Shown here: in pieces, positions 40,899 through 50,617 of the stretch
Position numbering within the stretch: the first letter of the stretch is position 1
How the letters are laid out: each line of letters starts with the position of its first letter
Source: Bacteroidales bacterium
GTDB lineage: Bacteria > Bacteroidota > Bacteroidia > Bacteroidales > Paludibacteraceae
NCBI GenBank assembly: GCA_012837935.1
Contig: DUQG01000038.1
Coordinates: 124,001 to 188,000 of the forward strand
DNA: 64,000 nucleotides
Reading direction: 5' to 3'
Translations under genes and position numbers: made by a program
Notes under the pieces: model-generated
The model's database searches: none
What the model was told of the DNA's origin: nothing
Seen by the model: the letters and a program-made list of their open reading frames with translations, nothing else

Positions 40899-42337
40899 AT
40901 ACATCGTTTATCTTATATTACGTGCTGATTTTCACGGCTATGACTACTTTGCTTTTTGTAGCTTATCGGCTGATATTCAGCAATGCAGAGAATTTCAAGT
41001 TGCAACGCATTATGCTTTTAAGCATTTTGGGTCTGTCGCTTTTGATGCCATTTAACCCGATAAAAATAACTATGCCTGCGATAAGTCTGAATATTGAAAA
41101 AACCTTTTTCAATTCTGTCAAGCAAGCGGTGGAATTGGAAACTGTAGCGGAAACTGAAACAACTGAAAATTTCACAGAACAAACCCATCCTATTCCTATA
41201 CAATCAACCGAAAAAGAAAATACACGAACTTGGTCTTTTGCTACGATTTTACTTTGGATTTACTTGTTGGTAAGTTTCCTTTTGATAGTTCGTCTGTTGC
41301 TAAATATTGCTCAATTGATTTATTGGTATTATGCTTTTCCAAAAACTCGGAAAGGAAAATACAGACTTGTACAACTTCCGGCGGATAAATCGACCTGCTC
41401 GTTTTTCAACTGCATTTTTATTAACGAAAACGGATTGGACGAGTTTGAAAAACAGCAAATCATAAAACACGAGAAAATTCACGCTTCACAATATCACTCT
41501 TTGGACATTCTACTGATTGAACTAATTGGCGCCGTAATGTGGTTCAATCCGTTTATTTGGATGATAAAGAGAGAGATACGATTGGTGCATGAATATTTAG
41601 CTGATGACGAAGTGCCAACTTCCGATAGCGAAAAAATCCACTATCAGGCACTTTTGCTAAACCAGGTAACGGGTGGAAAAATCATCAGTTTTTCATCCCA
41701 ATTTAAACAATCAATCATTAAAAAACGTATTATGATGATGGAAAAACAAAAATCAAGTAAAAAAATGGGGCGCAAACTACTTTGGTTTCTGCCCGTGGTA
41801 CTGTTGTTTGTCTTGGGCACGGCTTGGGTAAATGGACAAGCAAGTAATGAAAAGGTAAAACAAGAGCTGGTTTCTGCCGCCAATGAAAAGCTGATAGAAA
41901 CCGCTCTGACTAAACTCTTTGACTCGCAAGTGGTTGATAAAACCGCTGTAATTGATGTCAATATTACCAATAAAGCAAAACCTACTAGAATGAGTTTGGT
42001 AAGACAAAGTTGTAATTTGAGTGTAGCTTATATTTATAATGCAACGGATGAAAACGATGCGATTTCAAAAAGCGATGAATTTAAAGCTTATCCGGAAGAT
42101 AGTAAAAGAATAACAGAAATGCTCAATCAAAAGCTTTTAGATAAAAATTCATCGGATAAAATTTGGGCTAACTTTTATTACTATGAAAATAAACGTAACC
42201 CCGAGAAAGGTCTGATTTGTCTAAATATCGCAAGTACGACAAATAAAGTCAATAAAGAGTTTATGAATGTTATTAGCGAATTTTTCCAACTGAAAGAAAA
42301 AGGAATTAGCAGCGATGTAAATTATTGGGGAAAATAA
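40895..42337 (+). CDS. M56 family metallopeptidase (BlaR1-like)
   Basis: HEKIHASQYHSLDILLIELIGAVMWFNPFIW; 4-bp overlap with the BlaI-like gene. Confidence 0.88.
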   Translation: MNTSFILYYVLIFTAMTTLLFVAYRLIFSNAENFKLQRIMLLSILGLSLLMPFNPIKITMPAISLNIEKTFFNSVKQAVELETVAETETTENFTEQTHPIPIQSTEKENTRTWSFATILLWIYLLVSFLLIVRLLLNIAQLIYWYYAFPKTRKGKYRLVQLPADKSTCSFFNCIFINENGLDEFEKQQIIKHEKIHASQYHSLDILLIELIGAVMWFNPFIWMIKREIRLVHEYLADDEVPTSDSEKIHYQALLLNQVTGGKIISFSSQFKQSIIKKRIMMMEKQKSSKKMGRKLLWFLPVVLLFVLGTAWVNGQASNEKVKQELVSAANEKLIETALTKLFDSQVVDKTAVIDVNITNKAKPTRMSLVRQSCNLSVAYIYNATDENDAISKSDEFKAYPEDSKRITEMLNQKLLDKNSSDKIWANFYYYENKRNPEKGLICLNIASTTNKVNKEFMNVISEFFQLKEKGISSDVNYWGK

Positions 42338-42407
42338 ATGATTTTGCTTTTAATCAGAGAAAATGTTGCTTTCAGATATTTTAATATGCAAAATTGTTTG
42401 TTGACGA

Positions 42408-42438
42408 AAAAGGATATGCGTTTTGCGCATATCCTTTT
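42408..42438. terminator. Bidirectional terminator between convergent genes
   Basis: AAAAGGATATGCG-ttttg-CGCATATCCTTTT. Confidence 0.85.
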
Positions 42439-42462
42439 CTAATTCATCCTGTTATCTTGTTC

Positions 42463-44157
42463 TTACCCAAACTTCTCTTTCACAATTTCCACAATTTCCT
42501 TTTCCAGCAAATCAGCTTTTCGTTCCAGTTCCTCTGCTTTGGCAAGCATTTTAGCCACGAACTGCTTGTCATCCAATCCCGAGGCATTGATTTTTACGTT
42601 CATACTAGCACCTAATACAGCTGTACGCAATGCAAGTGCTCCCACGCCGGCATCGGATGCTGAATTTGGATTGCCGATTTCAGCTATTGTTTTTACCATT
42701 CCCATAGCTTCAAAAGCTGTTTCCATTACCTTGTAAGGTGTTTCCATGGCATATTTTATGGCGTTTTGAATACTTTCGGTACGGAATTGCTTTTCGGCAT
42801 CGGTGCTTCTCGGAAGTCCGTAGGCATTTACCACCATTTTATAGGCGTTTGTGTCTTCATCAATTAACTTTATCAGTTTTTCTTGCAAGGTTTTTCCTGT
42901 TTCCGCCAAATTGGAAAATTCTTCCCATCTATCATCCCAACCGCGTTTGTGAGCCGAAAGATTGGCGACCATCATTCCCAATGAAACACCCAATGCTCCT
43001 ATGCACGCGGAAACAGAACCACCACCCGGTGCAGGACTTTCCGATGCCGTTTCGTTGGCAAATTCGGTCAGTGTCATATCTACAAGACGTTTTTCGTCGT
43101 GGTTTTCCAATTGATATTCAATGATTTTCTTTTTTGGGTCAAAGGGTGCCAAATCATCCAGTCCCAAAGATTTTACGGCAATTTTGATTATTTCCTCATC
43201 CGAAACTCCGGTACTTCGGTGTTGTTTTTTCAAGAAATAACGACCCGTGTCAAGCATAATCTGCAACGGTGTCATTCCTACTAATTCAGAACCTGTTACC
43301 CGAATACCTCGTACTGCCGCCCGCTCGCACGCTGCTTCAAAAAGCTGATGAAGTGAAGTAACGGAAGTGTCGGTCAGGTTGAAGGAAAGTTGTGCAATGC
43401 CGTATTCCTCTATATACCAACCAATTCCTTTCACAGCTTTCAGCATTCCGGGTGTGTAAACCGTATTTCCGTCGGCATCTTTTACGATTTTTCCGGTCAA
43501 TAGATTACCTTCCCGTTTGATGCGTCCTTTCTCCCGAATATCAAAGGCAATGGCATTTGCCCAACGGGTGGAAGTGGTATTTAAATTGACGTTGTAAGCA
43601 ATTAGGAAATTCCGTGCACTTACGGCTATGGCACCTGCTTTTCGTGCTGTTTCGGTAAATTCCGCCGGACCGAAATCGGGTTTCCACGCAGGGTCAGTCA
43701 GTTTTTTTGGTAATCCTTCATATTCTCCGGCACGGCAAGCAGCCAAATTACGACGTTTTTCCTCCGTGCAAGCAAATTCATAAAAATAGCCCGGTATGCC
43801 GAGTTCATCGCCGATACGCTTACCTAATTTTCGTGCATAAACCACCACTTCGTCCATCGTGATATTTTTGATAGGAATAAGTGGTAGCACGTCCGTTGCA
43901 CCGAATCGCGGATGCTCGCCGTGATGCTTGCTCATATCTATCAGTTCTGATGCCTTTTTTACTGCTCGAAAGGCAGCCTCACACACAGGTTCCGGCTTGC
44001 CTACAAAAGTAAATACCGTTCGGTTTGTTGCTTTGCCCGGGTCAATGTCTAAAAGTTTAACACCTTCTACCGACTTTATTGCATCGGCAATCTGATTGAG
44101 TATCTGTTGGTTATTCCCTTCGCTAAAATTGGGAACACATTCTATTAGTTGATTCAT
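42463..44157 (-). CDS. ftcD: Fused glutamate formimidoyltransferase / formimidoyl-THF cyclodeaminase
   Basis: IECVPNFSEGNN; HHGEHPRFGATDVLPLIPI; C-terminal cyclodeaminase ESPAPGGGSVSACIGALGVSLGMMVANLS. Confidence 0.93.
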   Translation of the reverse strand: MNQLIECVPNFSEGNNQQILNQIADAIKSVEGVKLLDIDPGKATNRTVFTFVGKPEPVCEAAFRAVKKASELIDMSKHHGEHPRFGATDVLPLIPIKNITMDEVVVYARKLGKRIGDELGIPGYFYEFACTEEKRRNLAACRAGEYEGLPKKLTDPAWKPDFGPAEFTETARKAGAIAVSARNFLIAYNVNLNTTSTRWANAIAFDIREKGRIKREGNLLTGKIVKDADGNTVYTPGMLKAVKGIGWYIEEYGIAQLSFNLTDTSVTSLHQLFEAACERAAVRGIRVTGSELVGMTPLQIMLDTGRYFLKKQHRSTGVSDEEIIKIAVKSLGLDDLAPFDPKKKIIEYQLENHDEKRLVDMTLTEFANETASESPAPGGGSVSACIGALGVSLGMMVANLSAHKRGWDDRWEEFSNLAETGKTLQEKLIKLIDEDTNAYKMVVNAYGLPRSTDAEKQFRTESIQNAIKYAMETPYKVMETAFEAMGMVKTIAEIGNPNSASDAGVGALALRTAVLGASMNVKINASGLDDKQFVAKMLAKAEELERKADLLEKEIVEIVKEKFG

Positions 44158-44210
44158 ATGTAGTTAATTTGTTGATTAGTTAATTAGTTAATTGAGTTAT
44201 ATTTCGTATT

Positions 44211-44790
44211 AATTGCCACGCCTTTTAAGGCGTGGATTATGGTTGATAATAGGAATTGGCTTTAGCCGAAATTTACTTATCTTTCAGATTTTGAAAATTA
44301 TACTTTTGAATAAATTCATCGTACTCTTGTGCAAAAGTCTTTTTCTTATGATGATTTTCTTGATTGATAATATAGTTTCGAACTGTTTCTAACATTGATT
44401 CTGAAACTGAAACCGCAAAATACTCATCCTGCCATCCAAATTTATCATTAATCAAGTTATTTTGGTTAATCCAGTATGACGATTCGCCTTTTATCAACTG
44501 TACTACTTTTTCGATAGTTTGATTGGATGAAAGAGAAACCAAACAATGACAATGTTCCGCATGTCCGTTTACAACATCAATGTAAATGCCTTTCTTGTCT
44601 GCTTTTTCTTTAATATGCTTCCAAACTTTTACACGCAATTCGGGTGTGTACAGCAAAGGTAATCTATTATAAGTTGACCAAACTAAATGAATATGTACTT
44701 TTATATATGGCATAAAGTTAGTATTATAAATTTTGGCTAAAGCCCATTATATCTATTTTTTTGAACCACGACTTAAAAGTCGTGGTAATT
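44211..44790 (-). mobile_element. IS200/IS605-like REP-bounded element, copy A (580 bp)
   Basis: CCACGCCTTTTAAGGCGTGG (44216-44235) and GGCTTTAGCC (44258-44267) on one side; GGCTAAAGCC (44735-44744) and CCACGACTTAAAAGTCGTGG (44766-44785) on the other; Y1 transposase between. Confidence 0.85.
44273..44713 (-). CDS. IS200/IS605-like Y1 (HUH) transposase
   Basis: HIHLVWSTYNRLPLL; HUH-type EHCHCLV; YIINQENHHKKKTFAQEYDEF with putative catalytic Tyr. Confidence 0.92.
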   Translation of the reverse strand: MPYIKVHIHLVWSTYNRLPLLYTPELRVKVWKHIKEKADKKGIYIDVVNGHAEHCHCLVSLSSNQTIEKVVQLIKGESSYWINQNNLINDKFGWQDEYFAVSVSESMLETVRNYIINQENHHKKKTFAQEYDEFIQKYNFQNLKDK

Positions 44791-44903
44791 GACGCTTTGC
44801 TAACTATCATTTGTTTTCAATAATCAGTCCAGATGGCTATCGGGATTGTGCCATTTGTGTTCAATAATCTGTGAAAATATGCCTAATCCGTGTCATCTGT
44901 GTT

Positions 44904-46157
44904 CTACTTCACAGACGGCGATAAGCATCTATACAAAATCTCTCTAAAATCTCCTGTTTCAAAAACGATAAAATCGGCTTTATTTCCTTTTTTCAAAACA
45001 CCTATATCATCTCGCTTCAATGCTTTTGCAGCACGACAAGTCAAGGCAGCCCAAGTTTCAGCCATTGAGAGTTTTTCATATGCACCGAGAATGGCGGCTT
45101 GCACGAGCAGATTTCCCATGGGTGCACTGCCCGGATTCCAATCCGATGCGATAACCAATGAACAACCCGCATCCAACAGTTTTCGTGCAGGTGCAAATCG
45201 TTCGCCCAATCCCAACGATGCACCCGGAAGTGCCACAGGAATCACATAGCTTTTTGAAAGTATTTCAATCTCTTTCTTATCTGCATATTCGAGATGGTCA
45301 ATGGAAACCGCCTCAAATTCAGCAGCCAAAGATGCACAGTTATTGGAAAATTGGTCGCCGTGAATAACTACATCAAAGCCCATTTTTTTTGCTTCTGCAA
45401 GATAGTATTTGGAATCGTCAATAGAAAAAGCGCTTTTTTCCACAAAAATATCTACACGGTTTGCCAAGTTTTGTCGCTTTACTTCGGGAAGTAAATTTTC
45501 AACAATATGCTGTAAATATTCCAGCTCATTCCCGTCAAAGTCTTTCGGTTTCATATGTGCCGCTAAGCAAGTTGGGATAAGCTCCGCACGAGATTTTTCA
45601 TTTGCAAATCGGATGGCTTTCAGCATTTTCAGCTCTTGCTCAACCGAAAGTCCATATCCGCTTTTTACTTCAATAGTTGTAACACCTTGTTTGTAGAGCT
45701 TTTCAGCATGTTCAAAGGTCAGTTTCGCCAATTCCTCTACGCTTGCTTCACGGGTTTTCTGTACGGTATCCCAAATTCCACCACCAATTTCCGCAATTTC
45801 CAGATAGGTTTTCCCCGCTAAGCGCATCGCGTAATCCCTCGCTCGCGAGCCTGCCCAGCAAATATGCGTATGTACGTCAATCATTCCCGGCAGGCATACA
45901 TTTTCCCCTTCAAAAAACAGCACTTTCGCATCCGGATTTTCTTTCCGCAATTTTTCAAAATTTCTTACTTCCCAAATACGTCCGTCTTTATGTAAAATCC
46001 CTCCGTTTGGAATAATCGCCAATTGTTCATCAGAAATTTTTCCTCGAAGAGGAAGATTATCCATGGTCAGAAGTTGGGTGAATGGACCTGAGAGAGTTGC
46101 TCCCCCTAAAGGGGAAGTTTGGCTAAGGTTGATTGGTTGATTGGTTGATTGGTTCAT
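44904..46157 (-). CDS. hutI: Imidazolonepropionase
   Basis: CLPGMIDVHTHICWAGSRARDYAMRLAGKTYLEIAEIGGGIWDTVQKTR; IASDWNPGSAPMGNL. First ~24 aa are encoded by repeat DNA. Confidence 0.92.
   Translation of the reverse strand: MNQSTNQPINLSQTSPLGGATLSGPFTQLLTMDNLPLRGKISDEQLAIIPNGGILHKDGRIWEVRNFEKLRKENPDAKVLFFEGENVCLPGMIDVHTHICWAGSRARDYAMRLAGKTYLEIAEIGGGIWDTVQKTREASVEELAKLTFEHAEKLYKQGVTTIEVKSGYGLSVEQELKMLKAIRFANEKSRAELIPTCLAAHMKPKDFDGNELEYLQHIVENLLPEVKRQNLANRVDIFVEKSAFSIDDSKYYLAEAKKMGFDVVIHGDQFSNNCASLAAEFEAVSIDHLEYADKKEIEILSKSYVIPVALPGASLGLGERFAPARKLLDAGCSLVIASDWNPGSAPMGNLLVQAAILGAYEKLSMAETWAALTCRAAKALKRDDIGVLKKGNKADFIVFETGDFREILYRCLSPSVK
46131..46154. repeat. Octamer tandem repeat (GATTGGTT)x3 abutting the hutI start codon
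   Basis: gattggtt gattggtt gattggtt then cat (start codon on the minus strand). Confidence 0.9.
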
Positions 46158-46167
46158 ATTTCGTTTT

Positions 46168-46747
46168 AATTGCCACGCCTTTTAAGGCGTGGATTATGTT
46201 TGATAATAGGAATTGGCTTTAGCCGAAATTTACTTATCTTTCAGATTTTGAAAATTATACTTTTGAATAAATTCATCGTACTCTTGTGTAAAAGTTTTTT
46301 TCTTATGATGATTTTCTTGATTGATAATATAGTTTCGGACTGTTTCTAACATTGATTCTGAAACCGAAACCGCAAAATACTCATCCTGCCATCCAAATTT
46401 GTCATTAATCAAGTTATTTTGATTTATCCAGTATGATGATTCACCTTTTATCAACTGTACTACTTTTTCGATAGTTTGGTCAGATGAAAGTGAAACCAAA
46501 CAATGACAATGTTCCGCATGACCGTTCACGACATCAATGTAAATGCCTTTCTTGTCTGCATTCTCTTTAATATGCTTCCAAACTTTTACACGCAATTCGG
46601 GTGTATGCAAGAGTGGTAATCTATTGTAAGTTGTCCAAACCAGATGAATATGTACTTTTATAAATGGCATAATGTCAATATTGTAAATTTTGGCTAAAGC
46701 CCGTTGTATCTATTAGTTTGAACCACGACTTAAAAGTCGTGGTAATT
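46168..46747 (-). mobile_element. IS200/IS605-like REP-bounded element, copy B (580 bp)
   Basis: CCACGCCTTTTAAGGCGTGG (46173-46192), GGCTTTAGCC (46215-46224), transposase, GGCTAAAGCC (46692-46701), CCACGACTTAAAAGTCGTGG (46723-46742). Confidence 0.85.
46230..46670 (-). CDS. IS200/IS605-like Y1 (HUH) transposase, second copy
   Basis: Differs from the 44273 copy at only about six of 146 residues. Confidence 0.92.
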   Translation of the reverse strand: MPFIKVHIHLVWTTYNRLPLLHTPELRVKVWKHIKENADKKGIYIDVVNGHAEHCHCLVSLSSDQTIEKVVQLIKGESSYWINQNNLINDKFGWQDEYFAVSVSESMLETVRNYIINQENHHKKKTFTQEYDEFIQKYNFQNLKDK

Positions 46748-46854
46748 GATAGCTTGCTAACTATCATTTGTGTTCGAGAATTAGTGATAATTTATCTCTT
46801 AATTTTGATAATGTATCATGCAAATAGCAAAATTTGACATTGACGCCGTTTTTC

Positions 46855-47028
46855 AGTTGCCACGCCTTTTAAGGCGTGGATTATGATAGAGAATAGGGAA
46901 TTGGCTTTAGCCGAAATTTACACCTCTTTGAATTTTTGAAAAACAAATGACAAAATTTATGCTATAAACTTTGGCTAAAGTACGTTGTAGCTGTTAGTTT
47001 GAACCACGACTTTTAAGTCGTGGTGATT
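46855..47028. repeat. Transposase-less derivative of the IS200-like element
   Basis: CCACGCCTTTTAAGGCGTGG (46860-46879), GGCTTTAGCC (46903-46912), degenerate internal segment, GGCTAAAGta (46973-46982), CCACGACTTTTAAGTCGTGG (47004-47023). Confidence 0.8.
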
Positions 47029-47039
47029 GAAGCTTTGTC

Positions 47040-48698
47040 CTATCTTAACGGCAAATGTTTCTTTGCTATTTCATACCCTGCATCTGCATGTCTGTAAATT
47101 CCCAAAGCAGGGTCATTAAACAGCACTCGTCGCAAGCATTTTTCGGCACGCTCTGTTCCGTCGGCTACCACTACCATTCCGGCATGTTGAGAATAGCCCA
47201 TACCTACGCCACCGCCGTGATGGAAAGAAACCCACGTGGCACCGCCGGCTGTATTCGACATCAAATTCAGCAATGCCCAGTCTGAAACGGCATCTGAACC
47301 GTCGAGCATACCTTCTGTTTCCCTGTTAGGTGATGCCACCGAACCGCAATCCAAATGGTCGCGACCAATTACAATCGGTGCTTTCACTTTTCCTGTGCGT
47401 ACCAGTTCGTTGAGTTTCAAGCCTGCTTTTTCTCGCTCACCAATGCCCAGCCAGCAAATTCTACACGGCAATCCTTGGAATGCAATTTTGTCTTTTGCTT
47501 CTGTTAACCAATGGATTAAATGTTTGTTTTCAGGAAATAATTCCATTAAAGCTCGGTCTGTGGTGTAAATATCTTCGGGGTCACCGGAAAGAGCTGCCCA
47601 GCGGAATGGACCTTTACCGTCACAGAAAAGCGGACGGATAAATTTCGGCACAAATCCCTGATAATCAAAGGCGTTTTTTTCGCCACCTTGACGAGCAAAT
47701 TCTCGTAAGTTATTTCCGTAGTCAAATGTTACGGAACCTCTTTTTTGCATTTCGAGCATAAAACCAACGTGGCGAGCCATGCTTTTTAGCGAAAGTTCAC
47801 GGTATTTTTCAGGATTTGATTTTCGTAGTTCCAATGCTTCTGCTAGTGAAATTCCATTCGGAACATAGCCGAAAAGCGGGTCATGCGCCGAAGTTTGATC
47901 GGTTAGCATATCGGGGATAAGATTGTCTTTCAGCAGTTTTTCCAGCATATCTCCGGCATCACTCACCAATCCGATGGAAACAGCTTCACCTTTTTCAATG
48001 GCATCACGGAGCCAAGTTACCGCCTCATCGTAGCTGTAGGTCATTTTGTCGATGTATTTCGTTTCCAGACGTTTTTTTATTCTTTCAGGGTCAATGTCAG
48101 CACCAAGAAATGCTGCTCCGCCGAGTGTTGCTGCAAGTGGTTGAGCACCACCCATTCCGCCTAATCCGGCAGAGCAAATCCAGCGATGTTTTAAGTTGCC
48201 GCCAAAATGTTGTCGTCCGGCTTCCGCAAAAGTTTCGTAAGTACCTTGCAAAATACCTTGCGAACCGATATAAATCCAGCTTCCGGCAGTCATTTGTCCG
48301 TACATCATCAGCCCGCGTGCTTTCAATTCCTCGAAATGTTCCCATGTAGCCCAAGCAGGAACAAGATTGCTGTTGGCAATCAACACTCGAGGTGCTTCAG
48401 CGTGCGTGCGCACGATGCCCACAGGTTTTCCTGATTGCACAAGCAGAGAATGATTTTCATCCAACTCCAATAATATTCGGATAATCTCGCGAAGTGCATC
48501 TACGTTTCGAGCAGCCTGTCCAGTTCCACCATAGACAATTAAATTCGCAGGGTCTTCCGCTACTTCACGGTCTAAGTTATTCAGTAACATGCGCAAAGGT
48601 GCTTCTGTTTGCCACGATTTCGCGTGTAGTGTGCTTCCGTGTGGCGACCGATAATTCGGGTGGGAAGCGTAAGTTTGTAAAAATTCTGTGTAGTTCAT
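47040..48698 (-). CDS. hutU: Urocanate hydratase
   Basis: [46 protein letters not shown]. Confidence 0.95.
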   Translation of the reverse strand: MNYTEFLQTYASHPNYRSPHGSTLHAKSWQTEAPLRMLLNNLDREVAEDPANLIVYGGTGQAARNVDALREIIRILLELDENHSLLVQSGKPVGIVRTHAEAPRVLIANSNLVPAWATWEHFEELKARGLMMYGQMTAGSWIYIGSQGILQGTYETFAEAGRQHFGGNLKHRWICSAGLGGMGGAQPLAATLGGAAFLGADIDPERIKKRLETKYIDKMTYSYDEAVTWLRDAIEKGEAVSIGLVSDAGDMLEKLLKDNLIPDMLTDQTSAHDPLFGYVPNGISLAEALELRKSNPEKYRELSLKSMARHVGFMLEMQKRGSVTFDYGNNLREFARQGGEKNAFDYQGFVPKFIRPLFCDGKGPFRWAALSGDPEDIYTTDRALMELFPENKHLIHWLTEAKDKIAFQGLPCRICWLGIGEREKAGLKLNELVRTGKVKAPIVIGRDHLDCGSVASPNRETEGMLDGSDAVSDWALLNLMSNTAGGATWVSFHHGGGVGMGYSQHAGMVVVADGTERAEKCLRRVLFNDPALGIYRHADAGYEIAKKHLPLR

Positions 48699-48794
48699 GT
48701 TATATTTTAGATTTACGATTTTAAATTTACGATTGTTGTTTGTTGTTTTCCATTATGATAAAAACCTCATAAAAATCCGTGAAAGTCAGATAGT

Positions 48795-50375
48795 TTATAT
48801 TCCCCACACCTCATCACTTTCATTCTTCAAATCAATCCGATGCTTTTTCGCTGTGGCGTTCAGGCGGTGGATGATTTCTTTGGATTGAAGTAGTTTAATC
48901 GCTTTGTCGATGTCGGTGTAGAAAACGCGGTCTGTATCGGCAAATGTAATGTGTTCACGGATAAGGTCGTGAGCTTCATCAAGTAAAATATTCGATTTCA
49001 GTGGTTTTCGGAAGTCAAAACCTTGTGCAGCCGTAAGCATTTCAATAGCCAGAATTTTTTCCAAATTTTCCACAATTTTTAAGCTTTTTCGTCCGGAAAT
49101 AGAGCCCATACTCACGTGGTCTTCCTGACCGAGCGAAGTAGGGATGCTGTCGGCACTTGCCGGGAAACAGAGCGATTTGTTTTCGCTAACCAAAGCTGCC
49201 GTGCTATACTGCAAAATCATAAATCCGGAATTTAAGCCCGTATGTTCCATCAATAGTTTTGGTAGTCCGGGCGTGCTTGCCATCATTGAAAGGTAAATTC
49301 GGCGGTCGGATATATTGCCTAATTCAGCGGCAGCCAATCCTGCATAATCCATCGGAAGAGCAATAGGCTGACCGTGGAAATGTCCACCACTGATTGTTTT
49401 TTCTTCGGAAAAAACAATCGGGTTATCAGTAACGGAATTTATTTCGGTCAAAATTGTCTCTTTCAGATGCAGCCACGCATTGCGTGAAGCGCCGTGTACT
49501 TGCGGAATGCAGCGGAGTGAATAAGGGTCTTGTACACGTCCACATTTTTCGTGAGATTCTACAATTTCAGAGTGCCAAAGCAGTTTCCGCATTCGCGAAG
49601 CTACGTACATTCCTCCCGAGTGCGGACGCAATTGGTGTAATTCTTCATCGAATGGTTTTACTGAACCCATCATTGCTTCTAAGTTCATTGCGGCAATGAT
49701 ATCAGCGTGGTCAAGGCAGTTTTGCATTTTTTCTAATAAAAGAACCCCATGTGCCGCCATAAACTGTGTACCGTTTATCAATGCCAAGCCTTCTTTTGGT
49801 CCTAGTTCTACAGGTTTTAAGTCGAATTTTTTAAGAATTGATTCAGTCGGAAAAACTTCATTCTCAAAAATCACTTTACCCATTCCAATTAAAGGCAAGA
49901 AAAGATGTGAAAGCGGTGCCAAATCGCCGGAAGCTCCCACTGAACCTTGTTCGGGTACGCAAGGAATCACGTCATTTTCGATGTGCCAAAGAATGCGTTC
50001 CGCCGTTTCTATCGCTATGCCTGAATATCCTTTGCAGAGAGCGTGTAGCTTCAAAATCAGCATCAGTTTGGCAATTTCTTTGTCGATAAAATTACCCACA
50101 CCTACGCTGTGGCTCATCAGCAGATTGTATTGTAGCTGCTTGGTTTCTTCTTGGTCAATAAGCGATGTGCAAAGCGGACCAAAACCGGTGTTAATGCCGT
50201 AAACTACTTTCTTTTTGCGGACAATGTTTTTTACGATTTCTTGGTTAGCTTTGACGCGTGAAATCGTTTCGGCAGTGAGAATGCCTTTGATTTCTCCTCG
50301 GGCTATTCCGAGTGCTATGGATATGGTAAGATAGTCCTCGCCGTAACGAAAAACGGTAGATTTTTGTGTTTTCAT
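48795..50375 (-). CDS. hutH: Histidine ammonia-lyase
   Basis: MIO-forming GSVGASGDLAPLSHL; YGINTGFGPL; DNPIVF. Confidence 0.94.
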   Translation of the reverse strand: MKTQKSTVFRYGEDYLTISIALGIARGEIKGILTAETISRVKANQEIVKNIVRKKKVVYGINTGFGPLCTSLIDQEETKQLQYNLLMSHSVGVGNFIDKEIAKLMLILKLHALCKGYSGIAIETAERILWHIENDVIPCVPEQGSVGASGDLAPLSHLFLPLIGMGKVIFENEVFPTESILKKFDLKPVELGPKEGLALINGTQFMAAHGVLLLEKMQNCLDHADIIAAMNLEAMMGSVKPFDEELHQLRPHSGGMYVASRMRKLLWHSEIVESHEKCGRVQDPYSLRCIPQVHGASRNAWLHLKETILTEINSVTDNPIVFSEEKTISGGHFHGQPIALPMDYAGLAAAELGNISDRRIYLSMMASTPGLPKLLMEHTGLNSGFMILQYSTAALVSENKSLCFPASADSIPTSLGQEDHVSMGSISGRKSLKIVENLEKILAIEMLTAAQGFDFRKPLKSNILLDEAHDLIREHITFADTDRVFYTDIDKAIKLLQSKEIIHRLNATAKKHRIDLKNESDEVWGI

Positions 50376-50522
50376 CTGTATTGTTAAGGAAAATGATTAG
50401 TAATTACTTTTTGTTACAAAAATAGGAAATAAATATCAATTCCATGAAATATTTGTTAGAAATAAACGTGAAATTGGTTAAGTGATTGACAAAAAGATAG
50501 TAAGTGAGAGTGATGTATAGAA

Positions 50523-50556
50523 AAACCTAATAGATTTTCAAAAATCTATTAGGTTT
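50523..50556 (-). terminator. Hairpin downstream of second MATE gene
   Basis: AAACCTAATAGATTTT-ca-AAAATCTATTAGGTTT, 16-bp perfect stem. Confidence 0.75.
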
Positions 50557-50617
50557 ACTTATTTTCTAACCATTATGTAATTAAGAACGTAGGTTGAGTT
50601 AGCGTAATTCATACAAT

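Noticed and set aside
49696-50202. 168-aa plus-strand ORF
   Set aside because: Antisense to hutH; shadow ORF.
42463-50375. Possible missing hutG in the hut block
   Set aside because: The fused FtcD supplies an alternative route from formiminoglutamate, so absence of hutG is expected rather than anomalous.
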